Shown here one piece after another: positions 51,132-60,152 of a stretch of 64,000 nt of DNA. This stretch comes from Halocatena pleomorpha (GTDB taxonomy: Archaea; Halobacteriota; Halobacteria; Halobacteriales; Haloarculaceae), in the NCBI RefSeq assembly GCF_003862495.1, contig NZ_RRCH01000028.1, forward strand, positions 211,507 through 275,506. The letters run 5' to 3'. Below the pieces are notes generated by a model. It was not told the DNA's origin, ran no database searches, and was given only the letters and a program-made list of their open reading frames with translations. Numbering within the stretch: position 1 is the stretch's first letter; each line of letters begins with the position of its first letter. The position numbers and the translations under genes were made by a program.

Positions 51132-52289
51132 TTATAGATCGAATTTCTCTGCTGCAGTCTTCATATCCTTGTCGCCCCGTCCAGAGAGGTTCACAACAAT
51201 CGTTTCGTACTCGCTTGTCTCTGCGATCTGGCGCGCCCGAGCGATCGCGTGGCTCGATTCCAGAGCTGGGACGATCCCTTCGGTCTCGCTGAGCTCTTTG
51301 AACGCAGCGAGGGCTTCTTCGTCGGTAACGGCTGTGTAATCAGCCCGTCCCATCGAGCGGAACATAGCGTGTTCAGGACCGACACCGGGGTAGTCAAGCC
51401 CCGCAGAAACGGAGTGAACTTCGACATCGTCGTCGATCGTTCGGGTTTTCATCCCGTGAATCACGTCGTCTTTCCCACTCGCAAGAGGGGCTGCGTGGCG
51501 CTTTGATGAAGAGCCCTCGCCACCGCCTTCGGCCCCATAGAGGTCGACATCGTCGTCACGGAACGCATCGAACAGTCCAATGGCGTTCGATCCACCACCG
51601 ACGCAGGCCACTGCCGCGTCCGGGAGCTCTCCCGTCTTTGTGAGGATCTGTTCACGAGCCTCTCGACCGATGACGGACTGAAAGTCTCGAACCATGCGAG
51701 GGAATGGATCGGGACCAACAACCGATCCGACGAGATAATGGGTGGTGTCGATGTTCTGGGCCAGATCTTCAAGCGCGACATCAACCGCATCAGCGAGACC
51801 TTCCCCACCTTGGGTGACCTCGTTAACCGTCGCGCCCATGAGACGCATCCGGAAGACGTTCATTTTCTGCCGCTCAACGTCTTTCTTCCCCATGTATATC
51901 TCCGTATCTATGTTGAGCAAGGCCCCGACCATCGCTGTCGCCGTCCCGTGCTGGCCAGCGCCCGTTTCGGCAATGAGCCGCTCCTTTCCCGCTTTCTTTG
52001 CGAGTAATCCTTGACCAAGCGTGTTGTTGATCTTGTGAGCGCCACCGTGGAGTAAGTCTTCGTGCTTGAGGTAGATATCAGCGCCATACCGATCACTGAG
52101 ATTCTCAGCGAAGTACAGCGGCGTCGGTCGACCTGCGTATTCTTCAAGAAGGGTACGGTATTCATCCCGAAACGCGTCCGTTTGGCTGATCTCGTCGTAG
52201 TCGTTCGCCAATTGTTCGAGTGCGCCCTTCAGGGCCTCAGGAACGTGACGCCCACCATACCCCGCAAACTCACCAGGAGAACCTGTCAT
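51132..52289 (-). CDS. trpB: Tryptophan synthase beta chain, stand-alone
   Basis: 385 residues from ATG 52289 ([20 protein letters not shown]). It joins indole and serine to make tryptophan with PLP. The Schiff-base lysine lies in [20 protein letters not shown], the phosphate-binding loop is [15 protein letters not shown], and GYGGRHVPE and [14 protein letters not shown] are typical of the TrpB1 type. No trpA, trpC or other trp gene is nearby, so it is either a second TrpB or a displaced copy. The longer frame (from 52352) is unlikely. The 130-nt gap to tfb holds no gene. Confidence 0.95.
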   Translation of the reverse strand: MTGSPGEFAGYGGRHVPEALKGALEQLANDYDEISQTDAFRDEYRTLLEEYAGRPTPLYFAENLSDRYGADIYLKHEDLLHGGAHKINNTLGQGLLAKKAGKERLIAETGAGQHGTATAMVGALLNIDTEIYMGKKDVERQKMNVFRMRLMGATVNEVTQGGEGLADAVDVALEDLAQNIDTTHYLVGSVVGPDPFPRMVRDFQSVIGREAREQILTKTGELPDAAVACVGGGSNAIGLFDAFRDDDVDLYGAEGGGEGSSSKRHAAPLASGKDDVIHGMKTRTIDDDVEVHSVSAGLDYPGVGPEHAMFRSMGRADYTAVTDEEALAAFKELSETEGIVPALESSHAIARARQIAETSEYETIVVNLSGRGDKDMKTAAEKFDL

Positions 52290-52542
52290 AACTGTTGAAT
52301 TAGTTGCTCCAGCACGACATAAATCTGTCTTATGATATCGCTGCTTTCCCATCTCTAAGACGAGATAAACGGACCTTGACGCCGTCGTCAGTCGTGAGTG
52401 TATCCAGATCCGTGCTTGGTCGCGCTGTGTCCAACGGTGGTTTGAACCCCGTTGATTACCGCTATGGGAAGGCTTTGGCTTCCGTGGCGATCTGGACGAA
52501 AGCCTTCTTCACCGGAGCAGTCCCTTGTCCTGTACTGACTAG

Positions 52543-53745
52543 ATGGAATATGTGAGCACCGTGCGTCACGAACTGAGCGCATTGTGGGCGGGGGGCAAAG
52601 GGAAAGCGCTGGCCGTGATCGCACTCGGATGGGGCGTACTGAACGGGACGCGAATGATCTATCCAGTCTTGCTTCCGTCTCTCAGTACGGAGTTCAATCT
52701 CACCCACACCACCGCCGGACTGTTAGTAACTCTCATTTGGGTGGGCTACGCGATCGGTCAGTTCCCCAGTGGTGTCCTTGCCGATCGATACGGGGAACGC
52801 CAACTGTTGACGGCGAGCGTAACGACTGTCGCGTGCGCGTTGGTCGTAGTTGTTCTTGCCGCAACGCCAGCAGCATTGTTCGCTGCAACTGGATTCGTTG
52901 GGCTCGGGCTCTCCTTGTATCCAGTCGCACGGATCACGCTCCTGTCGGATCTGTATCCCGACCGGATCGGGCGTGTCTTGGGTGTGACCATGGCGACCGG
53001 TGATACTGGCCAGACGCTTCTTCCACTGAGTGCGGGCGTACTGGTGGTGATTGCGTGGCAGGTTGGACTCGTCTTCGTCGTTCCTCTGCTTGTTATACTC
53101 GCGGTCGCTCTTCAAGTGTTTCTGCCAGTGAACACTGCGACTGATAACACGTCTGATCTGTCGATACGACAACTAAAACGCGTCATGGGGGAATTGCGAC
53201 AGCCAACACTCGTGCGTATGGGTGTCATTCTGCTATCGTATATCGGCGTTTTACAGACGTTCTCGGCGTTCTATCCCACGTATTTGATCAACAGCAAGGG
53301 GTTCTCCCCAACAGTTGCGAGCGGGCTATTCAGCCTGTTTTTCGCTGTCGGTATCGTCGCCAAACCCCTTGCCGGTGTGGCCTACGACACCGTTGGGATT
53401 CGTCGGTCACTGCCCATCGTACTCAGCGGAGCGGTCATTGGATTTGCGCTCCTCCCACTGCTTGATGGGTTCTGGCTACTCACCGCTGACACAGTTCTCA
53501 TCAGTACCATGCTTGGCTCGGGAGCGATCACCCAATCGTACCTCTCGGAGACGATCCCGAGTGAGATAGAAGGGACTGGACTGGGGGTTATACGATCGAT
53601 TGCCTCGATGTTAGGTGCCACGGGTCCGGTCCTCTTCGGTACGATAGCCGATCGTGGCTTCTTCGACGCTGGATACCTCCTGTTAGCGGTGCTCGTTGGA
53701 GCCATCACCCTCCTCGCGCTTCGGCTACCCAAGAAATCGGGATGA
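52543..53745 (+). CDS. MFS transporter, drug/metabolite type
   Basis: 400 residues, 12 helices. The MFS signature between helices 2 and 3 is SGVLADRYGERQLLTASVTT. RIGRVLGVTMATGDTGQTLL lies between helices 4 and 5, and GVAYDTVGIRRSLPIVLSGA between helices 8 and 9. The helix pair GFVGLGLSLYPVARITLLSD recalls CP/nitrate-like haloarchaeal carriers, but the substrate cannot be deduced. It is divergent from trpB with a 250-nt gap, so a link to an amino-acid-related compound is only a guess. Confidence 0.85.
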   Translation: MEYVSTVRHELSALWAGGKGKALAVIALGWGVLNGTRMIYPVLLPSLSTEFNLTHTTAGLLVTLIWVGYAIGQFPSGVLADRYGERQLLTASVTTVACALVVVVLAATPAALFAATGFVGLGLSLYPVARITLLSDLYPDRIGRVLGVTMATGDTGQTLLPLSAGVLVVIAWQVGLVFVVPLLVILAVALQVFLPVNTATDNTSDLSIRQLKRVMGELRQPTLVRMGVILLSYIGVLQTFSAFYPTYLINSKGFSPTVASGLFSLFFAVGIVAKPLAGVAYDTVGIRRSLPIVLSGAVIGFALLPLLDGFWLLTADTVLISTMLGSGAITQSYLSETIPSEIEGTGLGVIRSIASMLGATGPVLFGTIADRGFFDAGYLLLAVLVGAITLLALRLPKKSG

Positions 53746-53891
53746 GTATATTCATCGAATCGTTTTCATTCCAAGTCATTCAGGGCCAAGAGTGCGTTAA
53801 ACACCGGAAAATAGACGAGATGAATCCGACAGCGTATTCTCCCGAATTCGGAGGACCGTTCCTTTGTCTGGCTCTGGATTTGAGTTCTGTA

Positions 53892-54950
53892 TTACCATGT
53901 GGCACTGCGCGCTAAGACGAACACTAGCAACGCCGCAAACAGCGTGCCGAGAATCGCCTCAATCCCGGATAAGAGCTGTGCCCAGTAGCCGACTGGTTTG
54001 ATATCTCCATAGCCAAGCGTAGAAAAGGTGACTACACTGAAATAGATGCTTTGAAGCAAAACTTCTGTGGTCCATGATAACGGAGCGGTCTGTATGCGCT
54101 CGAACGTATACGTGGTCGGTCCTCCGTCACCTGTTATCCGAACCCCTCCAGCCAATGGATATAGAACACCACACGATAATATCAACATTATAGATACTGT
54201 GAGAATCCGGTAAGGGCTCGTTCCATACAACATTACCCATCGTGAAAGTTCATATTTGATTGCATTACCATACTCCCCTTTTTGCCATGCCAGACGGCGG
54301 CGTGCATCCTTCTCTTGTCGATAGCTGTGCCGATTCAGCGTTGGAAGTGAGTTATCACGATAAATCTCCTGAAGTTCCCGATACACCCATGCAGCGGCTT
54401 GAAGCGGGTGGGTTTCGTACAGGGTTTCTGGTGTCACCTCCGTTTCATACACTGAATATTCTCCGAAATCGGTCTCTCTATTCACATACACATCTGAAAA
54501 TATTGCCCCATTCAGACGTGTTTCGACGAGTGTTGCACTTCGGAGGTCCGTCTCCGACATAATCGTTCCTTCGAGGTCGCTACCACTGAAATCAGCATAT
54601 ATTGCGTTTGTATATTTAAACTTCGAGAATCGTAACTGTGCCCCCGAGAAGTCCGTCGCCCTGACATCTGCACGAGTAAAGTCGACATTGGCCAATGATA
54701 CGTCTCTGAACCAATCGATATTTCTAAGTTTTGCTCCTTTGAGGTAGGCTCCATCAAGATGTTCTCCGGGATTCGGTTTCAGTTCTTTGAGATCGGTGGC
54801 TGATTTTCCTGCCTCTCTCACGTGCCAAACACAACGATTGTGGTCCTTCCAGACTGGCCTATAACAAGTTATTTGTGGTATGTTTTCATGTATTAATGTA
54901 ACATCGGGATTATATCCACACCGGTCACACAGTGAATCACTGGACATCAT
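53892..54950 (-). CDS. Pentapeptide-repeat potassium channel with N-terminal zinc-knuckle
   Basis: 352 residues. The N terminus has a Cys motif (CDRCGYNP) and two further Cys (ITCYRP, NRCVWH), possibly a zinc site. Residues about 65-155 are pentapeptide repeats (AYLKGAKLRNIDW, ANVDFTRADVRATDFSGAQL, ADFSGSDLEGTIMSETDLRS). After a helical linker come two membrane helices flanking a pore loop with the selectivity filter TLGYGD (VVTFSTLGYGDIKPVGYW). This is a 2TM Ion_trans_2-type K+ channel with a cytoplasmic right-handed beta-helix, a combination also known in bacteria. The beta-helix and Cys cluster are likely gating or sensing domains. The start ATG 54950 or the adjacent ATG 54947 cannot be distinguished. 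Confidence 0.85.
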   Translation of the reverse strand: MMSSDSLCDRCGYNPDVTLIHENIPQITCYRPVWKDHNRCVWHVREAGKSATDLKELKPNPGEHLDGAYLKGAKLRNIDWFRDVSLANVDFTRADVRATDFSGAQLRFSKFKYTNAIYADFSGSDLEGTIMSETDLRSATLVETRLNGAIFSDVYVNRETDFGEYSVYETEVTPETLYETHPLQAAAWVYRELQEIYRDNSLPTLNRHSYRQEKDARRRLAWQKGEYGNAIKYELSRWVMLYGTSPYRILTVSIMLILSCGVLYPLAGGVRITGDGGPTTYTFERIQTAPLSWTTEVLLQSIYFSVVTFSTLGYGDIKPVGYWAQLLSGIEAILGTLFAALLVFVLARSATW

Positions 54951-55645
54951 TTACCACGCATCGATTCTCGCTTTAGATATTTTAACCTCCTCTTGTGAAA
55001 AATTAGTTTACAAATTATAACTTCGTATTAAGAAAGGTGTAAAATTACTAATATATTATTTTGTGGCTGATGGGGTTCTGTTGCTCTCCTGTTAGAGAAG
55101 CATCGTTCATCACTGGTGTCTACTGATGGACCGATGAGAAGTACCTGTCACTGTAATAATATCTACAGCTGTGTAGTGGCATTTCGAAGGTGGAAATCAT
55201 CGATTTGGTCGTGGATAGCTAGCAAATAATTTACAGGGATCAACGGCGTAACTCATGGACTGATCAATGGAATGCTCACTACATGTGACGTAGGCGGTTG
55301 TTGGTTCGTAGATCGATGCAAACGGAATCCGGAATCATCGAGTCGATTAAGAACTGATTCAGGAGTTCGTCATTCAAAAAGAGCGTCAGAATTCCAAGGC
55401 ATGAACGAAGGCTGATCAAACGTCGATACAATAATCCAGCCGAGTGGGCCCACGAAGTAGGTTCACGCAGCGTCGAGATGGCCTTGATGAGCTACAGACA
55501 GTGTGATGCGATGAGCTATACCTCACTGGAGATCAGGTATCCACCGCGAAACGAATCTTGAAACTATTATTTTATCTATAGAAACCAATAATAGAAATAT
55601 ACTACTAGTATTAAGGTTTAATAGTGATTAGAAATCATAAGTGGT
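54951..55645. other. 695-nt gene-free region
   Basis: AT-rich at both ends (54970-55050 and 55560-55640). The middle (55280-55550) has mixed composition and may contain decayed coding sequence, but all frames are interrupted every 30-50 codons and I recognise nothing. Confidence 0.35.
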
Positions 55646-56044
55646 ATGGGTGAAGCAGAAGAGCAAAAGCAACTAAGACAGCCTCAACTAGGCAGGGAGC
55701 CACAAGCGGTTCTAACGCTCGGCTGCAAACCCAGAGGACACACAGCAGACCGTGAATCAACACCATCAGCCACTGCTATCGATACACAACTCTTGCGCCG
55801 GAAGTTGTGGACGAACTGGACGAAATTACGAGATGTAATTTCCAGCTCCGAGGATATTCGAAAATCGAGACGGCTGCAGAAACTCGAACGCCACAAACAC
55901 CAGATTCATCCTGATCACAGGTGGGTGGATTACGTTGCCAGCGGTTGCACGAGCAACTTCGATACGGCTGTCAGCGTCGATGCCCGGTCAGCTACGGAAA
56001 TGTGGCTGTTGAAACAACTCCGTCAATTAGTGGGGCGGGAGTAA
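55646..56044 (+). CDS. Hypothetical basic protein upstream of the peptidoglycan-hydrolase pair
   Basis: 132 residues. It is rich in Arg, Lys and Gln, unlike the acidic haloarchaeal norm: TQLLRRKLWTNWTKLRDVIS, RRLQKLERHKHQIHPDHRWV. The end is SATEMWLLKQLRQLVGRE. It has no signal peptide or known domain. A gap of only 36 nt separates it from the SLT gene, so co-transcription is possible. Reality as a gene is moderately supported by the clean start after an AT-rich promoter region and by this spacing. It could be an immunity, chaperone or regulatory protein, or spurious. Confidence 0.45.
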   Translation: MGEAEEQKQLRQPQLGREPQAVLTLGCKPRGHTADRESTPSATAIDTQLLRRKLWTNWTKLRDVISSSEDIRKSRRLQKLERHKHQIHPDHRWVDYVASGCTSNFDTAVSVDARSATEMWLLKQLRQLVGRE

Positions 56045-56080
56045 CGATATGCAACACCTGAGGATGCCAATGATACAACG

Positions 56081-56806
56081 ATGAACGATACACCCAAGCG
56101 ACGAACGGTTCTGAAGAGTATTGCCAGCACAGGTATCGCGACAGTTGGTTTCATTTCGACACTGACCGATCCTTCGAGAGCGGATTCTACTGGCGACATT
56201 CCGTCACACTATCTCGATCAATACCGCCGAACAGGGGATAACTGGGGATTTGACTGGACGTATCTAGCCGGGGTCGGGTGGGTTGAAACCCACCACGGTC
56301 AGTATGTGGACGGTTGTGCTGAATCCTCAGCGGGCGCACGCGGACCAATGCAGTTCATGCCGGCGACGTGGGATGCGTACGGTGTTGACGGGGACGGCGA
56401 CGGAGACACGGACATCTGTGATTATCGAGACGCGATTCCGAGCGCGGCTAACTACCTCACTGCGTCGGGCGCGCCCGATAACTGGGACGACGCATTGTAC
56501 GCTTACAATCACAGTTGGAACTATGTCAACCACGTCAAAGACACCGCAGCCGTCTACCGCGACCGCTACGGTAGCGGCGGTGGTGGCGGATTCAACGACG
56601 GCGATCAAGTTGAGCCGACAACAGGACTGAACACGCGTCACCGTCCGGGCGTCGACTCAGAGATCCTCGCCACGATGGAGCCGGGAACCGTCGGTGAGAT
56701 CATGAACGGGCCTGAGAACAAGGACGGCTACACGTGGTGGGGCGTTCACTGGCTGGACGACGACATCTGGGGCTGGTCGGTCGAACGCTACCTTACCCGC
56801 GCATAG
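56081..56806 (+). CDS. Tat-exported lytic transglycosylase/lysozyme-like protein with SH3b domain
   Basis: 241 residues. Tat signal KRRTVLKSIASTGIATVGF, then an SLT/lysozyme-like domain (about 38-162). The putative catalytic Glu is E69 (GVGWVETHHGQY), followed by the MltB/SLT-type motif SAGARGPMQFMPATWDAYG (84-101) and ALYAYNHSWNYVNHV. A GSGGGGG linker (164-170) leads to an SH3b domain (about 176-240: TTGLNTRHRPGVDSEIL, TWWGVHWLDDDIWGW). In bacteria these enzymes cut peptidoglycan glycan strands and SH3b binds murein. Archaea lack murein, so the target is likely to be bacterial competitors. The transfer signature (bacterial fold, Tat signal, halophile-acidic codon use) suggests domestication. 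Confidence 0.85.
   Translation: MNDTPKRRTVLKSIASTGIATVGFISTLTDPSRADSTGDIPSHYLDQYRRTGDNWGFDWTYLAGVGWVETHHGQYVDGCAESSAGARGPMQFMPATWDAYGVDGDGDGDTDICDYRDAIPSAANYLTASGAPDNWDDALYAYNHSWNYVNHVKDTAAVYRDRYGSGGGGGFNDGDQVEPTTGLNTRHRPGVDSEILATMEPGTVGEIMNGPENKDGYTWWGVHWLDDDIWGWSVERYLTRA
56602..56790 (+). repeat. SH3b-coding duplication, copy 1
   Basis: This segment and 56960-57148 encode the same SH3b domain. The central part, from ccgggcgtcgactcagagat through gtggtggggc, is almost identical in DNA, with about one change in more than 100 bases. The flanks have diverged, mainly at synonymous sites. This fits a tandem domain duplication with later gene conversion. Confidence 0.75.
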
Positions 56807-56856
56807 TTGACGCACAGAATGAGAACCGATCAGAAATAGATCCAACGCAAAAAACG

Positions 56857-57594
56857 ATGACACGCAGATTCACACGACGGAAGCTACTCAGTACCGCGGC
56901 GACAGCGCTAGCAGCCCCAACAATCTTGAGCGGTTCAGCCAGCGCCTTCGCAATGGATGACCGCGTCGAACCGACAACAGGACTAAATACACGCCATCGC
57001 CCGGGCGTCGACTCAGAGATCCTCGCCACGATGGAGCCGGGAACCGTCGGTGAGATCATGAACGGGCCCGAGAACAAGGACGGCTACACGTGGTGGGGCA
57101 TTCACTGGTTGGAGGATAATATTTGGGGTTGGTCGGTCGAACGCTATCTTACACCGGCCGGCGGTGGCGGCAGTGGGGCGGATTTCACGTGGCCGATCAC
57201 CGGGTATATCACCTCTCCGTATGGTGCTCGTCCCGGTCACTACGCGGTCGACTTCGGCAACGATGGCATCATTGGAACGCCGATCTACGCCGCGCGGGAC
57301 GGCGTTGTAGACATCAGAAGTTTCGAATCGGGAGGCTGCGGCAACTATCTTAAGATCGGCCACGAAAACGGCTATCAGACGATGTACTGCCACCTAAACA
57401 GCTTCGACGTTTCACAAGGACAGAACGTTTCAAGGGGGCAGAAGATCGGGGGAATGGGCGATACAGGCAATTCGACCGGTCCGCATCTGCACTTTACCAT
57501 CGAGCAAAATCAGACACATCGATCGATTCCGGGTAGCGACGGCCAGAACGTCACTGCAGGCGAAGCGATTCCAAAGGACTACAGCGGAATCTAA
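56857..57594 (+). CDS. Tat-exported M23 (LytM-type) endopeptidase with SH3b domain
   Basis: 245 residues from ATG 56857. Tat signal TRRFTRRKLLSTAATALAAP ending at SASAFA. An SH3b domain (about 37-99) is nearly identical to the one in the preceding protein. A Gly/Ser linker leads to an M23 domain with zinc ligands H128 and D132 (GHYAVDF) and the HxH of STGPHLHFTI (H210, H212), plus the conserved MYCHLNSF (H179). M23 enzymes cleave peptidoglycan cross-bridges or stems. It lies 50 nt after the transglycosylase gene on the same strand, so the two form a likely two-activity murein-degrading operon. Confidence 0.9.
   Translation: MTRRFTRRKLLSTAATALAAPTILSGSASAFAMDDRVEPTTGLNTRHRPGVDSEILATMEPGTVGEIMNGPENKDGYTWWGIHWLEDNIWGWSVERYLTPAGGGGSGADFTWPITGYITSPYGARPGHYAVDFGNDGIIGTPIYAARDGVVDIRSFESGGCGNYLKIGHENGYQTMYCHLNSFDVSQGQNVSRGQKIGGMGDTGNSTGPHLHFTIEQNQTHRSIPGSDGQNVTAGEAIPKDYSGI
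56960..57148 (+). repeat. SH3b-coding duplication, copy 2
   Basis: Partner of the copy at 56602-56790. Here the SH3b precedes the M23 domain, whereas in copy 1 it follows the transglycosylase domain, so the same binding module sits on opposite ends of the two enzymes. Confidence 0.75.
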
Positions 57595-57930
57595 CTCACT
57601 GCGACCACTTACTTGGACTGCCCTGAGAACTGTGTCACTGTGGGGGTTGGTGGGGTGTACGTTTCGGGTTCCAAACGCCCGTGGATACGATTGCGTGTGA
57701 CCGCTTATCGGGCTAATCGGCTTTGATTAACGTTCTGACAACTGCTTGCGTTCCTTCTTGTAATTGATTTGTGTGGTAAATGAGATTGCTTCTTCGCACC
57801 ACTTGATCGCTGTCTGGGTAGCAGACGCTCTCTGTTTGATTGTGTAGGTTGTACAAACACCAACTAGCCCGTCGAATCTCAGGAGTTTTGCTGTGTGACT
57901 AGTAGGGGGAGTTTCCCCCCTACGGCGCAT
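57595..57930 (-). CDS. Doubtful small frame coupled to the gene at 57930
   Basis: From ATG 57930 a frame of 67 codons runs to a stop at 57727. Its start overlaps the stop of the preceding minus-strand gene (TGATG). The protein is basic and has no recognisable domain. A hairpin-forming sequence (GTAGGGGG-AGTTTC-CCCCCTAC, 57902-57923 on the plus strand) lies at its very start and could instead be a terminator for the gene at 57930-58253. The rest of the region to 57595 is empty. Confidence 0.25.
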
Positions 57931-58253
57931 CACTCGGTAGTGTCAGCCACCACAACGACCGTCACCTGTCCGGTGAACACATCGTCAGGGCCAGGGTGCC
58001 CCTCTTTCCAGGCAAAATCAGCAGTCACTCTGACTGTGGCCGATTGGTGTCTCGTGTCATCGATCGACGTATCAGCCATTACTTTGTTGATAGTATACGT
58101 GTCCCCACCGTCGTAGTGGAGATCGAATCCCGCGAGCGAGCTGAAAACAGCATCATCCTTGATGTACCCATCGAATTCAACCTGTTTGGTGTCTTTATAC
58201 TTCTCCTTTTTCGAATTGATATCGAATTTTACTTCTTTTGCCTCCAAGGTCAT
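57930..58253 (-). CDS. Hypothetical beta-rich acidic protein
   Basis: 107 residues from ATG 58253 (MTLEAKEVKFDINSKKEKYK). Alternating polar/hydrophobic strands (KQVEFDGYIKDDAVFSSLAG, GGDTYTINKVMADTSID, SATVRVTADFAWKEGHPGPD, DVFTGQVTVVVVADT) suggest a small beta-sandwich. It has no signal peptide or membrane helix. It is convergent with the M23 peptidase gene. I recognise no family. A cytoplasmic role is most likely, and any tie to the hydrolases is only positional. Confidence 0.6.
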   Translation of the reverse strand: MTLEAKEVKFDINSKKEKYKDTKQVEFDGYIKDDAVFSSLAGFDLHYDGGDTYTINKVMADTSIDDTRHQSATVRVTADFAWKEGHPGPDDVFTGQVTVVVVADTTE

Positions 58254-58847
58254 AGTATAATGCAAATATAGATTGGATGTATGCATATAAAATAATTTTG
58301 GTAAATATTAGATTATATATTATTATGGAATATGCAAATGTGGCGTCATACAGAGTGAAATATATAAAAGCGCTACGTCGGGTGCCAAGCACCACCAAGC
58401 CACTTCTTAAACGCGAGAGTGTGCTCGCTTGTTAGACTACTTCAACGTATAAACTGACGGCTAGTGGTAAAAGTGAGACATCTGCTCGTGACAGCAGTTC
58501 GTCATTTATCCAAGATCTGAGGAGGTGAGAACGGTGCCGACGTAGCCTCAGTGGAATCGATGAACGGCGGTGAATCCCTAGAGGTTGTCTCATACCCAAA
58601 TAGACCACAAACAGTGATTCTTAGGTGGACTCTCGTCGATGGGAGGTCGTGATCGCTGGCGTGAACGACAGCCGACTACAGTTGGTGGTAGGCTGGATGT
58701 TTGTAATTGACGACACGAAACAGGGCGCAGGATCTCCTTGGAGACCTCTCATCCGACACCTCACCTACAAGGGCAGTGCATTGTAGTCACTGGCACAATA
58801 TTCACCTGAATGGGTATCGTCATATGGTTTGTCTTGGTTAACAGTTT
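58254..58847. other. 594-nt gene-free region
   Basis: AT-rich at 58255-58375, probably the promoter of the leftward gene at 57930-58253. The rest has higher GC and several short frames, none supported. A sequence around 58620-58720 might be decayed coding DNA. Confidence 0.35.
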
Positions 58848-60152
58848 ATGACCGACAATACCGACGACCGTTTTCTTGCGACTGAATCATTGCATGCTGG
58901 TCAGGAACCAGACTCCGCTACCGGTGCTCGCGCACCGCCGATTTATCAGACTACTTCATATGTCTTCGATGATGCCGACGATGCCGCTGCCCAGTTCGCC
59001 CTTGAAGAACCGGGCTACATCTACTCTCGGTTGATGAATCCGACTCTTGAAACACTCCAAGAACGCCTTGCGACGCTCGAAGGGGGTGTCGGAGCGGCCG
59101 TTACTGCGTCTGGAATGGCCGCTCTCGATCTCACGACGTTTTTGCTCGCAGCAGCAGGAGACAACATCGTTACCGGGTCCTCCCTGTATGGGGGCACGTA
59201 CACCTACTTCACCCACTCAGTCGAGCGCCGAGGGATTACTACTCGGTTCGTTGATCCGGAAGATCCTGAGGCATTTGTAGAAGCCATCGATGAGGATACT
59301 GCGTACGTTCATTTCGAGACCATCGGCAATCCAGCACTCGACACACCGGATATCCAGCGAATCGCTGATATCGCTCACGACCATGGGGTACCGTTGTTCG
59401 TCGATAATACGTTCGCAACACCGGCACTCTGCCGTCCCATCGAACACGGTGCCGATCTTGTCTGGAATTCGACAACAAAGTGGCTTCACGGCTCTGGGAC
59501 GACCGTCGGTGGCGTCGTCGTGGACGGTGGAACGTTCCCGTGGGCGGAGCACGCCGAGAAATATCCTGAGATTGCTCAGGACAATCCCGCCTATCACGGT
59601 GTCAATTTCGCAGAGACGTTCGGTGAAGCGGCGTTCACGTACGCCGCAATCGCTCGTGGCATGCGCGATTTAGGTAACCAACAAGCACCGTTCGACGCGT
59701 GGCAGACGCTGCAGGGAGTGGAAACGCTCCCTCTCCGGATGGAACGTCACTCTACAAATGCGATGGCAGTGGCAGAGCACCTCCAAGCCCATGACGATAT
59801 CTCGTGGGTGAACTATCCCGGACTACCCTCGCATCCGACACACGAAACGGCGAGTGAGTATCTGGACGGCGGCTACGGCGGTATGATTACCTTTGGCGTC
59901 GACGGTGGCTATGATGCTGCTCGAACGGTCGTTGAGTCAACGGAACTTGCGAGTTTGCTCGCCAATGTCGGTGACGCGAAGACCCTCATTATTCATCCGG
60001 CCAGCACTACCCATCAACAACTTACTGAGGCTGAACGAGCGGCCTCCGGCGTCAGGGATGATCTCGTTCGTCTCTCAGTGGGGATCGAAGATCCTGCCCG
60101 TATTGTCGCAGATCTAGAGCGTGCAATCGATGCTGCACGCTCTGGGAACTGA
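58848..60152 (+). CDS. metY: O-acetylhomoserine (thiol)-lyase, MetY
   Basis: 434 residues of the PLP Cys/Met-metabolism family. It forms homocysteine from O-acetylhomoserine and sulfide. N-terminal TESLHAGQEPDSATGARAPP and IYQTTSYVFDDADDAAAQFA, the Tyr in YIYSRLMNPTLETLQ, and the Schiff-base lysine in ADLVWNSTTKWLHGSGT. Length (about 430) and the stretch DNPAYHGVNFAETFGEAAFT match MetY rather than the shorter MetB/MetC. C-terminal NVGDAKTLIIHPASTTHQQL binds the carboxylate. It is a single gene; no metX or homoserine acetyltransferase lies in view. Confidence 0.93.
   Translation: MTDNTDDRFLATESLHAGQEPDSATGARAPPIYQTTSYVFDDADDAAAQFALEEPGYIYSRLMNPTLETLQERLATLEGGVGAAVTASGMAALDLTTFLLAAAGDNIVTGSSLYGGTYTYFTHSVERRGITTRFVDPEDPEAFVEAIDEDTAYVHFETIGNPALDTPDIQRIADIAHDHGVPLFVDNTFATPALCRPIEHGADLVWNSTTKWLHGSGTTVGGVVVDGGTFPWAEHAEKYPEIAQDNPAYHGVNFAETFGEAAFTYAAIARGMRDLGNQQAPFDAWQTLQGVETLPLRMERHSTNAMAVAEHLQAHDDISWVNYPGLPSHPTHETASEYLDGGYGGMITFGVDGGYDAARTVVESTELASLLANVGDAKTLIIHPASTTHQQLTEAERAASGVRDDLVRLSVGIEDPARIVADLERAIDAARSGN

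Noticed and set aside
55280..55550. Possible transposase remnant in the gap before the hydrolase genes
   Set aside because: All frames are interrupted and no transposase motif (DDE, HUH or zinc-finger) could be identified.
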